NCBI GenBank assembly: GCA_024663395.1
Contig: JANFAH010000014.1
Span: 620,001-684,000 of the forward strand
Origin: Pisolithus tinctorius
Taxonomy: Eukaryota > Basidiomycota > Agaricomycetes > Boletales > Pisolithaceae
DNA: 64,000 nt
Direction of reading: 5' to 3'
Below are positions 11,432-23,297 of this stretch, one piece after another (position 1 is the stretch's first letter; every line of letters begins with the position of its first letter). The notes under the pieces were generated by a model, which was not told where the DNA came from, did not search any database, and worked only from the letters and a program-made list of their open reading frames with translations. A program made the translations under genes and the position numbers.

Positions 11432-12742
11432 CTATCTCTGCCCATCCCAGTACTTCATCAGCTGATGCTGCACCCAAATCTGCTTCGCTGGCTCCTGATG
11501 CTTGAGGAAAATATTCACTTCATCTGGGGTCGCACTGAGGAAGTAGTTGCTGATGTTGATCTGATCATCTGTTGAGAGCTGCAGCATGCTGTTGATGTAG
11601 TCCATGGCAGTGTTGATGAGGGGATTGGTAGTGGGTGGTGGGGGCAATGGGGCAGTGATTGCATGCATGAAATTATCAAGCCTGGAGGTGATGGCAGCGA
11701 TGAATGAACTGTGATCTTCTTCAGCACACGCTTTGGCTGATGGGGGCTGAGAGTGCTTTGATCCACCTTCAGACATCACAATGGACTTGGCTTTCCTTTT
11801 TCCACAACTGATGCTGGTGACAGCCGATGACAACGATGACCTGGCTGATGCATGTGACAAAAAACTTGATGGTGCGGAAGGGGGGATGAAGTTTGGATCC
11901 ATGCACTGCATGTCCTCACAATGGTGAGCATTGAGAGCATGTGTCATGTCAAGGAGGGAGAGGGAGGGAGGGGGGGTAGGAATGGTCGAAGCAGTGGGGG
12001 GTGCAGTAGAGGCAGGAGTATTGAAAGCAGAGGTTGTGGTTGTACAAGGTGTGGTAGTGGCATGTGGCTGGTAGATAAACTGACCTCAGCTGTGTGAGGG
12101 GAGAAGGAGCTCTATGCTGGCAAAGTGGGGGAACCCAGAATTGTGAAACAGCTTCGCATCTTTGTGTGCCTGACTAGATGTTAGTGGATGATCTGACAAG
12201 AAAAAAACTACATTACCTTTACATACCGATCCCAAAGATCAGCATTGTCCAGCAAGATCATCACACCATGCTCATCATCATAAGCAAAGCCAGAGGCCAC
12301 TGATTTAAGATTGGTGATGGTGTAGTAGGATTTTTTAAGCTGGATAATTGTTAGCAAGGCAAAAAAAAAGAATGATATGATGACTTACTGCCTTGAACTT
12401 CCACTCACATGATTCAGCTGTCTTATTGCCATTATCTGGACCCAGTGGATAATTATGAGCCATGTGGGCTGCTGTGGCATTCCACATTGCCTTCTTAAAG
12501 TTCCCATTGCCGGCCTGTGAAAGATGAGAGGCCAAGAAATCCAATAATGCACCTTCCTCCTCTGTTGTCCATACTGCAGCTTTCTTGCAAGTCCTGGGGG
12601 GAGGCAGGGGGTTCTGTGGGTCTAGAGGATTGATTGTAAGACCATGCGAGTGCAACAAGCGGGTTGATCCCACAGATGAGCCAGACATTTGATGATTGTA
12701 GTAACCAGGTGACAATGGTTCATACCTCAGGTGGATGCACAT
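11432..12742 (-). pseudogene. Harbinger-associated Myb/SANT-like protein, one premature stop
   Basis: Second gene of PIF/Harbinger elements, a DNA-binding partner of the transposase. Translation may start at 12742 or at the internal Met near 12688 (MSGSSVG). The trihelix-like domain has WTTEEEGALLDFLASH, MWNATAAHM and CEWKFKA. An intron of 49 nt (12340-12388) leads to LKKSYYTITNL and DNADLWDRYVK, then a second intron (donor at 12216, acceptor about 50 nt on) leads to AHKDAKLFHNSGFPHF. One in-frame TGA near 12087 precedes a Ser/Pro/Thr-rich linker. The C-terminal part (11947-11432) has KRKAKS as a possible nuclear signal and a helical tail. Apart from that stop, the frame is kept to the end. 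Confidence 0.75.
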
Positions 12743-12979
12743 GACAGTTCACATCATGTGAACCTCTTAACCGAAGCTGAAGTTGAAAACTTGGACTTCA
12801 CATTTGCAGGGTGAATGGTGCCTTGGCCTTCATAGCAATCATGTGAATCTTAGATAATCTAAGTTGTCCATACTTAGATTATCCCCTGAGAGTCTTCACC
12901 TCTTTGTCTTCGACTTCATCATCTGCACTTGTCCTGTCGGATTTCTTGCACATATACCTTTTGAACTCTGCTCTAAATA

Positions 12980-15025
12980 ATGTCTTCGCTGCCAACAGGT
13001 GTTCCATTCACTCCGAATGTGTCTGCCAACACTTCAGCTCAACCTTCTGTCCCAGCTACCACCAACAATCCTGGTGCATTGCCCACTGCTTCGCAGACTG
13101 GTCCCATGCAGCCTCCCCCTCTCATGCCCATTGGGCAGTCAGTAGCTACCCCCATTGTGCAGGCTCCATCTGTTATTCAGCCTTCTGCACCTACTATTCC
13201 CCAGCATACAGCCACCCCGCATATAGTCACCCCTGCTGCTCAGTCTTCCTCCATTTCCATTGTTCCACCTCCTGTCCCTCCCAAGACTCCAGTGCCTCCT
13301 ACTGGCAACTCTGGGTCTTTGGCTCAACAGTTATTGGCTGCTTATATCCTCATGTCCCCTTCTTTGAAGACCACAGTCAACAACTTCATGGATGCAGAAT
13401 GAGTGCGCTCTTCCTCATCTCACTGATCCAACATCCATCATCCCCTTCTGTTTGACCTTGATGAACACTCCCCACTTGTCACCCCTGACAACACTGCTCT
13501 CCCCATATCCAATTTTATTGATGACCTGGCTGATGCTGGTTATCATGTCCCACTCACACTCTTCACTTATGAAGCCTTGTCTAGACTCCAGAATGAACTG
13601 CATTCCATGAAAATTACGAAGCTCCATCATAAAGGACAAAATGTCTATGTCCTTGACATCAGTCAATTTCCTAAAGAAATGGACATGCGCCCACTAGACT
13701 GGTATTCTGCTTGGGAATGCTATTTAGAATGGATCAATGGTTGTCTCAGTTCAGTCTTGAGACACATGTGGTCATGCCACTTTCACTTCCTCTGTCATAA
13801 CCATGCATTCACTCTAAGTCCTTACTCACTCTGCACCCTCTTCTGCTGGTCATTCACTCACTCCACACCAACTCTGCCCAACTTCTGTTGGTTGCAAGCC
13901 ATCTCCGCTCCAACTGCTGTTGGACTTGTGTTGCTCTCCTACCAGACCAAGCAGACCATTCTCTGAGGGGTCATGTGACTACCTTCAGGCTTCTCCCTGA
14001 CAGTGCATAGTCAGGTACTCTGCAGTGCATGCACCACATGGTCCAGCACCTGGACTGTTTCCTTTTCTGGATGTTCTATGTTACCTGTTCATATGTCTTC
14101 CATTTACCCTTCATTTGTCATCTAGGAAGTTTTTACTTGAAAATTTCTGGGTCTCCATATGTCAGTTCCAATTCCAGTTACTGTACCTCCATAGTAGTAT
14201 AAAAGCATGTATCATACTCTGCCATTCCTCAGTACGAATATCAACTTAGTTCCTACTCCTTCTGTCTCTGACACTCCGTCTGTACTCTCCCTCTGAAATA
14301 CGAGGGCTGAGATCATACAAGGGGGTAGCACACAAGCTAAACCCAACGCCCTCACTCCACTCTGCCTTTGCCTCGGCAGACTTCGTTCCTGCCAATACTC
14401 CACTAGTCAGAGTTCTGCTTCCCTGTGTTGGACTTGCTTCTGAACCCTTCTCTAGACCTTATATAGCATCGGAGTTGGTCAGAGTAGGCCCAGACTTGAC
14501 ATCCTCACCAGGAAGGACAACTTCCTGGAGTCCTTCACCGCTATTCTCAAATTTGATATCAAAGTTTGCAGGAAATGTGCTTCTGACCCCAAGTTCACCC
14601 TTACCATTGACCAATACAAGTCATGCTTCGTTCAACTCCTCATCAAAGTTTCTAATTCCTCCTCCTCATCTGAGAAGTCCTCCTTTCATTCCCAATGCTA
14701 CTCACCTTATGAACACAAGCCATGTCAAGACATGGCTGATGATTCCTTTCAAGGCAATCAGCAATCCCAACCAATTTGTCTCATCTGTACCCACCCTGGC
14801 CACAAATACTCCCTCTGCACTGAAGAGACTATGCTGAAAGGCCAACAAATGTTTGCAAGGTCTTGTGAAGGCAAACTTGTCTGCCATGATAACAACTCCC
14901 CCATCTGCTTCCCCTTTCAACTTGCTGCCACTAAGAAACCCTGCTGCGACAATCACCCTGATCAGCACATTTGTGCTGTCTGCAGTTTGCATGACCATGG
15001 CACCTCTAATCATAAGTCCACTTGA
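12980..15025 (+). pseudogene. DIRS ORF1 (Gag-like, Cys/His-rich), split
   Basis: Starts at 12980 (MSSLPTGVPF) with a long Pro/Thr/Ser-rich N-terminus. TGA codons follow MDAE (13402) and nearby, where CGA is likely ancestral. The frame continues with LDEHSPLVTPDN and PLDWYSAWECYLEWI until a solo LTR cuts it at 13793. It resumes after 14506 with SPSPLF-like and TAILKFDIKVCRKCASDPKF and reaches the Cys/His region: CLICTHPGHKYSLC, then CDNHPDQHICAVCSLHDHG, ending at 15025. The C-x2-C-x4-H-type and second Cys/His clusters match ORF1 proteins of basidiomycete DIRS elements, which probably bind element RNA. Confidence 0.7.
13793..14501 (+). repeat. Solo LTR of the Gypsy C family (709 bp, TSD TCCTC)
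   Basis: Begins TGTCATAACC and ends CAGACTTGACA, flanked by TCCTC at 13788-13792 and 14502-14506. It is closely similar to the LTR of the element at 60044 and, inverted, to 36401-37135, with about 25 bp missing near 14265. TATATAG near 14458 could be its core promoter. It lies inside DIRS ORF1. Confidence 0.93.
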
Positions 15026-15130
15026 ACATGTCATACCTTTCATGCAACCTTTGCATATATTCTCCTCCCATCACATTTTTACCAATTCTGCTCATATCCT
15101 CTCCACTCCTTATGATTCTGCCCAGACTTC

Positions 15131-17030
15131 TTGCACATCATCACCCCTTACTTGGCCTCTGCCTTCGACTCGACCCTCTGCACACTTAACTTATTAGATC
15201 AATATCTGGACTTTCCATCTAAATTAACCCATGGTTTCCCCATTGGAGTTTCTGTACCCCTCAGTGCTTCTTACATTCCTCCTAACCATCAGAGTATTGC
15301 CAACCATTTTGACACTATCCACGATTACATCCAAGACAAAATACATTTGGGTCACATGTCCGGCCCCTTCTCTTCTGGAGAGTTGTATAATAAGATTGGC
15401 CCCTTTCGTTCATCCCCCTTCCAGATCATCATTAAGCCTGGTGTTAACCATGCACTGGACAAGATTCATGTTTGTCACAACTTATCCTATGAAGGCCTTC
15501 CTCACTTCTCTGTCAATGATCAGATTAATTCAGACAACTTTCCCACTCATTGGGGGTTGGCCAAGCTCACCACTTCTATTGTTAGTTTCCCTTCCCTTCT
15601 CTTTCCTCAGTTCCCATGGATGCTCTTTGCATGAAAGGGTTCTAATCCAGCCCTGGAATGTTTGAAGGCACACATTCCATCTTCACCCGCTCTCGTAATA
15701 TTGGGCTGTACCTTACAAATGACTGTCTTCAGTCATTCGCCCTCTCTACTTTCTCTTCCCTTTCTCACGCTCTCACTTACCACCCTCTCTTTTCCCTTCT
15801 CAGATCACCCATGCTCTGCCTGGTACTCAGGCTGCTTCTCTCAATATTGAGGCCACCTACTGTGGCATCCCTATCCTCCCCAATCACAAATGCTTTCTGG
15901 TTGTCATGCTCAATGACCAGTTATATCTTGATCACATTCTTCCTTTCGGACTCTCCCCTGCTTCTGGTTTACAGGGTGAAGTTGCTGACACAGTTATCAA
16001 CATTTGGGATGTGCTTCACATGGGTCCCACCCTCAAATGGGTGGATGACTACAACATCTTTTGTGCCCCTTCTCCTCAAGGACCCTTCATTGGAATTTGC
16101 GACAGCAAGGTCTATCACTATGATTACAACCTTGATCATGCCAAACAGCTCATTTCTCACCTTGGTGTCCCTTTGCATAAAGACAAGGGCCAACCGTTCT
16201 GTGACACTGTCGAATATCTCAGCTTCCTTTGGAAAATCCCCCACAAGACAGTTTCCCTCCTTGAATCCAACCATGCCAAGTACCTAGCCTGCCTCTCCAC
16301 CTTCATCACCTCCACTTCGTCTTGCATGTTCAAGCGTGATGCTGAAAAGATAGCCGGTACCTTGAATCACATCTCTTTTGTGTTCCCTTTTGCCAGCTCC
16401 TTCCTTGCCTCCATTTACCAATGGATCGCTGAATTCCCTGATGAATACAAGCCCCGCTACATTCACCCCTCCATTCTCTCCAACCTTAAATGGTGGTTCA
16501 AGCTCCTCTCGTTTCCATCCCCTCCTACTTCTGTTGCCTTACGTCCCCCTCCTCTGCACCTTCCCATATGGGTTGATGCATCTTCAGACTTTGGAATAGG
16601 CATTCTCATGGAGGACCAGTGAGCAGTGTGGCATCTTATTGACAACTGGCATGGTCCCTATCAGGACATCAGCTTTCCCAAAACTCTTGCCATCAAGCTG
16701 GCCACTCAGCTTGTGATCAACCATGGCCTTTCTCATTCAGTCGTTCTAATCCACAGTGACAATCAGGGTTCTATTGCCACCTTTGAGAAAGGTCACTTGT
16801 GCAACCCCCTGTCAAATTTAGCTATTTGCCACACTTCTCTACTGGCTCATCAGGCATGTGTTCATTTGACCTTTTCTTATGTCACCTCTGCTGACAATCT
16901 GGCAGATGACATCTCCTGCAGTATATATCCTTCCCCTTCTAATCACATTGCAGACCCTCCCATTCTCCACTCCTCCATCACTCACCTCTTTTGGGATGGC
17001 CACTCCATCTCCCATTGATGAGTTTTTGCA
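15131..17030 (+). pseudogene. DIRS reverse transcriptase and RNase H, decayed
   Basis: RT blocks in order: FPIGVSVPLSASYIPPNH, INSDNFPTHWG, GTQAASLNIEATY, PFGLSPASG and the catalytic KWVDDYNIF, then YLSFLWKIPHKTV. RNase H follows with PIWVDASSDFG, AIKLA, VLIHSDNQGSIATF and SADNLADD, so the acidic residues are largely kept. About 220 nt between 15585 and 15803 do not fit the protein and end in a pyrimidine tract plus CAG, so they may be an intron or an insertion. TGA at 16619-16621 interrupts RNase H. The motifs follow the DIRS lineage rather than Gypsy/Copia. The gene would copy element RNA into circular DNA for the recombinase. Confidence 0.8.
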
Positions 17031-17069
17031 GGGAGTGGACCTTCACATGGCTGCTGCCACTCTCCAAGC

Positions 17070-17571
17070 TGTTAAGTCCAGGTCTTTACTGGTCCAAAGC
17101 CAGTCTGGAGTCCGGTTGGAGGTCAGAGGGTAGTATGAGGGGATAAGGGAATTGGACTGTTGGACTTAGTGACTGATGGCACAGTGCTATTCCCTTGCAT
17201 GGGCCATAGTCCAGTTGAGGAGCAGAAGACAGAGGATCAGGGAGACCAGGTTAAGACAAGGACTAGATTGATTTCAGACTGAGGCTAAAACAGATTATCC
17301 TATGACTTAAATACTAGAAGTAACCTAAGTGTAATGTAGCACTGGAGACCAGTCTGTGCTGGTACAGTGATGATTGGTAAACACATTGGTAAGTAGTGTT
17401 ACAAAGAATCTTATCAAGCAAAGACTATGAACAAGGGATTACCAGGAACCAGGGCAGGAAATGTGGCTGGGCCGGGTGTTACACCAGCCCAGTGCTAAAT
17501 GAGGGGACAACTCAACTGGGCACTGCCTTGCAGTGCCTCGCAAGCTAACATGTTTCTGGGTCGAAGGGTTA
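17070..17571 (-). repeat. Gypsy B 3' LTR, first part
   Basis: Begins TGTTAAGTCC. It matches 34696-35197 closely and is broken at 17571 by Gypsy A. The remainder of the same LTR continues at 25145 after the duplicated GGTTA. Confidence 0.93.
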
Positions 17572-18098
17572 TGTCAAGTACGAGGATTGTCCGGGTTGAG
17601 ACCGGACCGGAGACCGAAGCAGGCGCGAGGCCGAGGGGTCGGGATCAGAGGTAAAGATGAAGGTACAGGTGGGTGGACTGTTTGGACTTAGCGACTGAGG
17701 GTACAGCGCTATTCCCTTGCGTGGGTCTCAGTCCGAGTCCGAGGCCGAGACGGGGTTATCAGGAGATACTTAGTTGATTTCAGACTGAAGTCTACAGGCC
17801 GAGTATCTACGAGCTTATATACTAGAGTAGCTATAGTACGGAGACCGGTAATGCCGGTCTCGCAAGGATTGCTAAGAGGATTGGTAAGACAAGGATTACT
17901 AACGTATGACTAAGGTAACGGAGACCGGGACAGGTGGACCGGGGACAGGACCGGGGACAGGACTTAACCAAAATGACAGACACTGCAAAGCAGTGTCTAC
18001 CGCGCTAGACCAACTGGAGATGCGGGACAGGCGAGGCTGAGGCCAGACTGAGTGAGCGCGAGGCCGAGTCCGGCCGGAGTCGAGGCACGACTATGACA
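17572..18098 (-). repeat. Gypsy A 3' LTR (527 bp)
   Basis: Runs TGTCAAG..CTATGACA in plus orientation. Read on the minus strand, TATATAAG (17814-17821) is the probable core promoter. On the plus strand it lies only 137 nt upstream of the antisense accessory gene and could also drive that gene. Confidence 0.95.
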
Positions 18099-18112
18099 GT
18101 ATCCCCCTCTTA
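18099..18112 (-). promoter_or_regulatory. Polypurine tract of Gypsy A
   Basis: Minus-strand TAAGAGGGGGATAC directly precedes the 3' LTR. This is the expected primer for plus-strand DNA synthesis. The same tract (AAGAGGGGGATAC) is kept in Gypsy B at 25230-25243. Confidence 0.75.
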
Positions 18113-18235
18113 GGGGTCGAACCCATGAGACCCCTGCGAGAGTGGCAGGCTGAGTCCGAAAATTGGCTGAGTTTGAAAAACCGATACCTGTGGCTCGCTA
18201 AGCCTTTTGCATCTCTCTTTCTCATCCTAACCATC

Positions 18236-19299
18236 ATGTCCGATTCAAGACCGATCGTCGCCGCTGACAACAACAACGAAGGCCGAGTCGTTGTTGACTG
18301 GGCCCAAGTCCCTGACAACGACACCAGGTACGACACCGATGATGAGGAGGAGGTGATGAGGGCGAAGGCGAAGGAGAGGAAGAGAAGAAAGGCGGCTGAA
18401 CAAGCCCGGCGGGAGGAGCAGGCTCGGCTTGAAGCCGAGAGAGCAGAGAGGGAGAAGGCCGAAGCCAAGAGGGCAGCGCGGGAGGCCGAAGAGGAGAGGG
18501 CGCACGAGGAGGAGGAGAAGCGCAGAGCCGAGGAGGAAAAGGAGGCCGAACGTAAGCGTAAGGCCGAGGCCGACAAGGGAGATGAGGCCGGGGGTGAAGT
18601 AAAGAGGGTGGTAATGGACCCCGGGTAAGTATTTTTGACCTGATGCGCGCTTCTTTTAACCTCCTCTTTAGGTGCACTCGTTGCTCCCAGGCCAAAGTCA
18701 CCTGCGAGTTCCTCGTAGATGGCAACAAGAAACGGGTTGCCTGCGTCCGGTGCAACCAATCGAAGGGCAAATGCCGGTGGCTGGGAGATGGAAAGGACCC
18801 CGAGGTCGGTCCCAGGGTCGTATCCAAGGCCGACAAAGGGAAGAAGCGGAAGGCCGACAATGGGACGCCTGAGCCCGGGCCTAGCAAGAAGAAGGCGAAG
18901 GCCGTTGAGAAGCCGCTGGAGGTGCTGGACGTCGATGAAGATGAGGCCGGTGGGAGCAGACCGAGGGGGCCCAGTGCGACAGCGTTCTCGGGCTTGGAAG
19001 ACAAGCTCGAGCGCTTGATTGACGTCACGGGACTTATCGTGAACAACCTGGCAGGTCTCTTCGAAGCCCATGAGACCGTGGCTGAGAACTCTGGTAGGAT
19101 CGCCGACGCGCTTGAGGCGATGCTCGACGAGTCCTACGGCTTCAGGATGGCAGTGTCGCCCTCGGACTCGGGCTCATCTGAGCTCAACTCCGATGAGCTG
19201 CGTGAGGAGGCCGACTGGCTGAGGGCCCATGGCGAGGAAGAGGAGGAGTCCGAGGGGAAGGACGAAGGGGAGGACGAGACCATGGCCGAGGCTGAGTAG
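18236..19299 (+). CDS. Antisense accessory protein of Gypsy A: coiled coil plus Zn2Cys6-type cluster
   Basis: Exons are 18236-18624 and 18672-19299 around a 47-nt GT..AG intron, giving 338 residues with no stop. I chose the ATG at 18236 because the peptide before it is hydrophobic and lacks counterparts. Residues about 36-120 form a long charged coiled coil rich in A/E/K/R (EEVMRAKAKERKRRKAAEQ). Residues 131-164 hold six Cys with spacing C-x2-C-x6-C-x12-C-x2-C-x6-C, which fits the fungal Zn2Cys6 DNA-binding cluster. A basic KKRKAD/KKKAKA region (possible nuclear signal), a helix near LERLIDVTGLIVNNLAG and an acidic tail follow. The gene runs opposite to gag-pol and meets pol tail to tail. A shorter version persists in Gypsy B. 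I infer a nuclear DNA-binding role; this is unproven. Confidence 0.75.
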
Positions 19300-19481
19300 C
19301 TTGTAGCACAGGCCTTGTAGTACCTTCCTCTGCAAATGACATGTGTCCGGTGTCCAGTGTCCGGTGTTCTATAGTACAGTAAGAGAAGACAAGAAAGAGA
19401 AAACAAAGTAAGTAAGAGATCAAGAAAACTAGATACCGATAGAAGACAGAACAGAGAACTGAGGCCGGTTGAGACCGGTCC

Positions 19482-22400
19482 TCACTGGTATGGGCCGGGT
19501 TTATTGGGATAGCAGGAATGGAACTCTTGGACGAGTTCAGAAGCGTTGTCAAGCTCTGTAGCGAGTACCCAAGTAGTTTCTTCATTGGTCCCCTCGTAGC
19601 CGGTCCACCGGACTAAATACTGAAGCCAACACCGGCGTCGCCGGTCGACCTTAGAGTCGAGGATTTCTGCTACCTCGAACTCTAGATCACCATCGACTTC
19701 GACAGGTGGAGGTGGTGGTTGAGTCCGGTTCGGGATGGTGTTAGGGACGGCCGGCTCGAGTTGGGAAACATGGAAGACCGGGTGGACTGCGCGCATTGAG
19801 TCTGGCAGGCGCAGTGTGAATGAGTGGGTACCGGCCTGAGCTATGACCGGATATGGTCCAAGGTTCTTTTCTGAGAGCTTCTTGGAAGGCCGAGTTGACC
19901 GGAAGTATTTGGCTTTCACATATACCTGGTCACCGACCTTGAAGTCCGGAGCCGGCATGCGTTTAGCATTGGCCGGTCCTTGGTAGCGCTGCTGTGCTAG
20001 GGTCATTTCTTCCCATAGTTATTGATGCAGTGAGTCTAAGTCGACTGCATAATCGCGAGCCTGGGCAGAGGTAAGATCACACTCCGGGTACACCGAGATA
20101 TTAGGATGGTAGCCCTTGTTAGCGAAGAAGGGTGAAACACCGGTAGTAGCGCTAGGGGCATTGTTGTAAGCGAACTCGGCCAAAGGTAGTAGGTTGGCCC
20201 AATTATCCTGCTGGTAGTTGCAGTATACTCGGAGGTATTGCTCAAGAGTTTGGTTAGTCCGCTCGGTCTGGCCATCACCCTCGGGGTGGTAGCCCAAGGT
20301 GAAGTGTAGGCGCATATCTAAGGCCTTGCCGAGTGACCAGAAGAAGTGAGAGATGAACTCCAAGCCTCAGTCTGAGGTTACATGGGCCGGTACTCCGTGC
20401 TTCGAAAAGACATGGAGTAGGAACAATTTGGCGAGTTCTGGGGCTGTTATGGTATCGTGGGTGGGGATGAATATGGCCTGCTTGGAAAGCCGGTCAACTA
20501 CAACGAGGATGGCCGTGAAGCCAGTTGAGGCCGGAAGCTGCTTGATGAAATCCATAGAGATGGAGTTCCACGGCTTCTCTGGCACCGGGAGTTGCTTGAG
20601 GAGGCCGTAAGGCCGATGGTGGGGAACCTTAGCCCAAGCGCAGGCCGTGCAAGACCGGACATAGTCTTTGACGAAGGTCCTGAGGCCGGGCCAGGTGTAT
20701 TCATGCTGAATGAGTTCTAGGGTTCGGTTTTGGCCGAAGTGGCCGGATAGAGGGTGGTCATGCTTAAGCCGCAAGACCCTAAGACGGAGATCATTTGAGT
20801 CCGGGACGTAGATCCTTCCATCAAGACGAAGGAAGCCAGTGTCATCTACTGACCACCGGGGATCAGACATGTCGGACAGGCGGATTTGTGAGACCGGGTC
20901 GTCCGGCAGTGTGGTCAGGATGTCATTATGAAGTTTCTCGACGTCCATTAAGGCAACTGCTCATAAGACTGGGTACTCTAGGTAAGTTGTGCGAAGGGAA
21001 ACCGCTAGTTGCTCTTGGGTGAATACCGGTCTCAGGTTTTGCGGGTTCACTCGGGCGTAGCCGCTATCCCCCTCTTTGGGGTAGACGTCCCATTGTCTAG
21101 TTAGGGCATCGGGCTTAGCCCCGAGCTTACCGGGCCTGAATCTGATGATCATATTGAATTGCGAAAGGAATTCTGACCAGCGAGCTTGGTGGCAGGTGAG
21201 TACTTTGGAGGTAGAGAAGTACTCGAGATTCTTGTGGTCGGTAACAACGTCGACTGGTGAGGCCGAGCCCTCAAGGTAATGGCGCCAGGTCCGGAATGCT
21301 TCGAAAATAGCAAGCAATTCCTTGTCGTGGGTATCATAATTCAATTCCGGGGCCATCAGAGTCCAGGAGTAGAATGCGACCAGATGAATCTGGCCATCGC
21401 CGCAAGTAATAGACAGAATGCTGGCGATGGCGTAGTCCGATGCGTCGGTCTTGACGGTGATAGGGACCCCGGGGATGAAATGAGTTAAGACCGGCGCGGT
21501 AGTGAAGGCGGCCTTGAGGTTGTTGAATGATCAGCGGCACTCCTCAGAGAAGTTCCAAGGAGCCCCTTTGCGGGTAAGCCGAGTCAGTGGTACGACGATG
21601 TCCAAGTAGTTAAAGATAAACTGGCGGTAGAAGTTGGCGAATCCGAGGAAAGACTGAATGTCCTTGACCTTGCGAGGCTCAGGCCAATCGCAGATGGTCT
21701 GGACCTTTTCCTTGGACATTGTGAGGCTGGCAGGGGAGAGGTGGAATCCGAGGTATTCGACTGAGTCCGAGTGGAACTCGCATTTCTCCGGCTTCGCATA
21801 AAGGCCGTGAAGCCGAAGCCGGCGGAGGACTTCTCGGACATGCTGCTTGTGAGACTCCTTATCTCCGGAGTAGATTAAGATGTCATCCAAGTAGACGACT
21901 ACGCAGACATCCAACATATCTGCAAAGATGGTATTCACGAAGCATTGGAAGGCGGCCGGGGCATTGGTAAGGCCGAAGGGCATTACTAACCACTCATAGG
22001 ATCCATACCGAGTCCGGAATGCGGTCTTCCATTCATCGCCCGGAGCAATCTGGACGAGATGGTAGGCATGCCGAAGGTCAATTTTGGTGTAGATCTTGGC
22101 TCGGCTTGGTGAATCCAATAGGTCGGAGATGAGCGGGAGTGGGTAGCGATCCTTCTTAGTGATTTTGTTGAGGCCGCGGAAGTCTACGCAAAGCCGGAGG
22201 GAGCCGTCCTTCTTTTTGACAAAGAGGACCGGTGCAGCATAAGGGGATGAAGTCGGACGAATAAAACCAGTGGTGAGGTTCTCATCGATGAAAGTCCGGA
22301 GAGCTTGCAGCTCAACCGGGGACAGCGAGTAGATAGTGCCGAGAGGCGGGGTAGCTCCTTCTTCAAGCTCTATTTTCAGGTTGTACTCCCGGTGAGGCGG

Positions 22401-23297
22401 GAGTGCCGAGGCCTTGGCCTTGCTGAATACATCAGCGAAGTCGTGATACTCTTCCGGGACATTGGGTAAGGCCGGAGGAGAGGAGGCCGAGGCCGATCGG
22501 GCTTGAGCTGAGTCCGAGGGGCGGAGCTGAAGTTGGAATTGGACGGACCCTTCTAGTTTGCAGGCGTGCACAAAGGCAGCTGCGTTGATCAGGGAAACAA
22601 GAGGGGCCTTCAGAGGGGTGTGAGCTGGGGAGTCGGAGACCGGTACAGATGGCGCGAGGCCGGGTTGGTCACTAGGACCGGGGTCAGGAAGGCCGGTGGA
22701 AACCGGGCTTACAGGGGGTGTCGACGGGGTTGGCATTCCTTGTGCAGGAGTCCAGAATGTTAGACTGCTCAGTACCCAGTCAATCAACGGATTGTAGCGG
22801 GTGAGCCAGTCATGTCCGAGAACTATCTTACACTCGGAATCCAACGGGGCTAAAAACAGGGTTACCGGTGTGACATTGCCGGACGCGAAGCGGATGTTGA
22901 CATCTACTGCTTGGGTTATAGTGAAGGTGGACGTTCCATCGAAGAGCCGGAGTCGGATTGGTGAGACCGAGTAAGGGGTAAACGAGTGTTGATTAACAAA
23001 CTGATTATCTATAAAACAATGGGTGGAACCGGAGTCCACTAAAGTACGAAGCTGAGGTATTTCTGGGTTTTCTATAGTGACATAGGGGGTTAAAGAATTC
23101 GGACTGGAAAGAGCGGACGCATTGAGGCGAGCCTCCAAGTTTGCACAACCGGAGTCAACGCAGCTCCCAGATTGTGCGGAGTCCTGGGAGCCGCTACCTA
23201 TTTTTTTGTCTCGGGGGTAGTACCCGAGCCCGAGGCCAGTGCGGCCTTGGTGGTAGCCGCAGCGCGAGCCTTGGCCTTTCCGGCTTTCTTGGGGCAT
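19482..23297 (-). pseudogene. Gypsy A Pol: protease-RT-RNase H-integrase-chromodomain, four premature stops
   Basis: One frame runs from the gag overlap to 19482, broken by stops at 21531-21533, 20961-20963 and 20367-20369 (TGA) and 20019-20021 (TAA). Domains in order: aspartic protease (TLVDSGSTHCFID), RT (LCVDFRGLNKI, MPFGLTNAPAAF, catalytic [11 protein letters not shown]), RNase H (TDASDYAIASI, THDKELLAI, VVTDHKNLEYF), integrase zinc finger (H..H..CTAC), integrase core (SMDFIKQL, TSD, GDGQTERTN) and chromodomain (EVAEILDSKVD, YLVRWTGYE, TTWVLATEL). The TGA after TSD replaces an Arg codon kept as TGG in Gypsy B. Translation probably needs a -1 frameshift from gag. Restoring four codons would give the usual length of about 1270 residues. 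Confidence 0.92.

Larger units (their letters stand above)
9672..12822. mobile_element. PIF/Harbinger DNA transposon (3151 bp)
   Basis: The left terminus GGCGCCGTTCACCCT (9672) matches the complement of the right terminus ending at 12822 (GGCACCATTCACCCT) with two CpG-type differences. The flanks are TTA on the left and TTG on the right, close to the 3-bp TWA target duplication of this superfamily. Inside are the two expected genes in convergent order: a DDE transposase (+) and a Myb/SANT-domain protein (-). The length is normal for an autonomous element, but both genes carry stops. It sits directly upstream of the DIRS-like element. Confidence 0.88.

Noticed and set aside
18091..19071. 326-codon minus-strand frame opposite the Gypsy A accessory gene
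   Set aside because: It is the Ser/Ala/Leu-rich shadow of the charged coiled-coil gene, runs into the LTR, and lacks any domain. The plus-strand frame has a spliced structure and a conserved Cys cluster.
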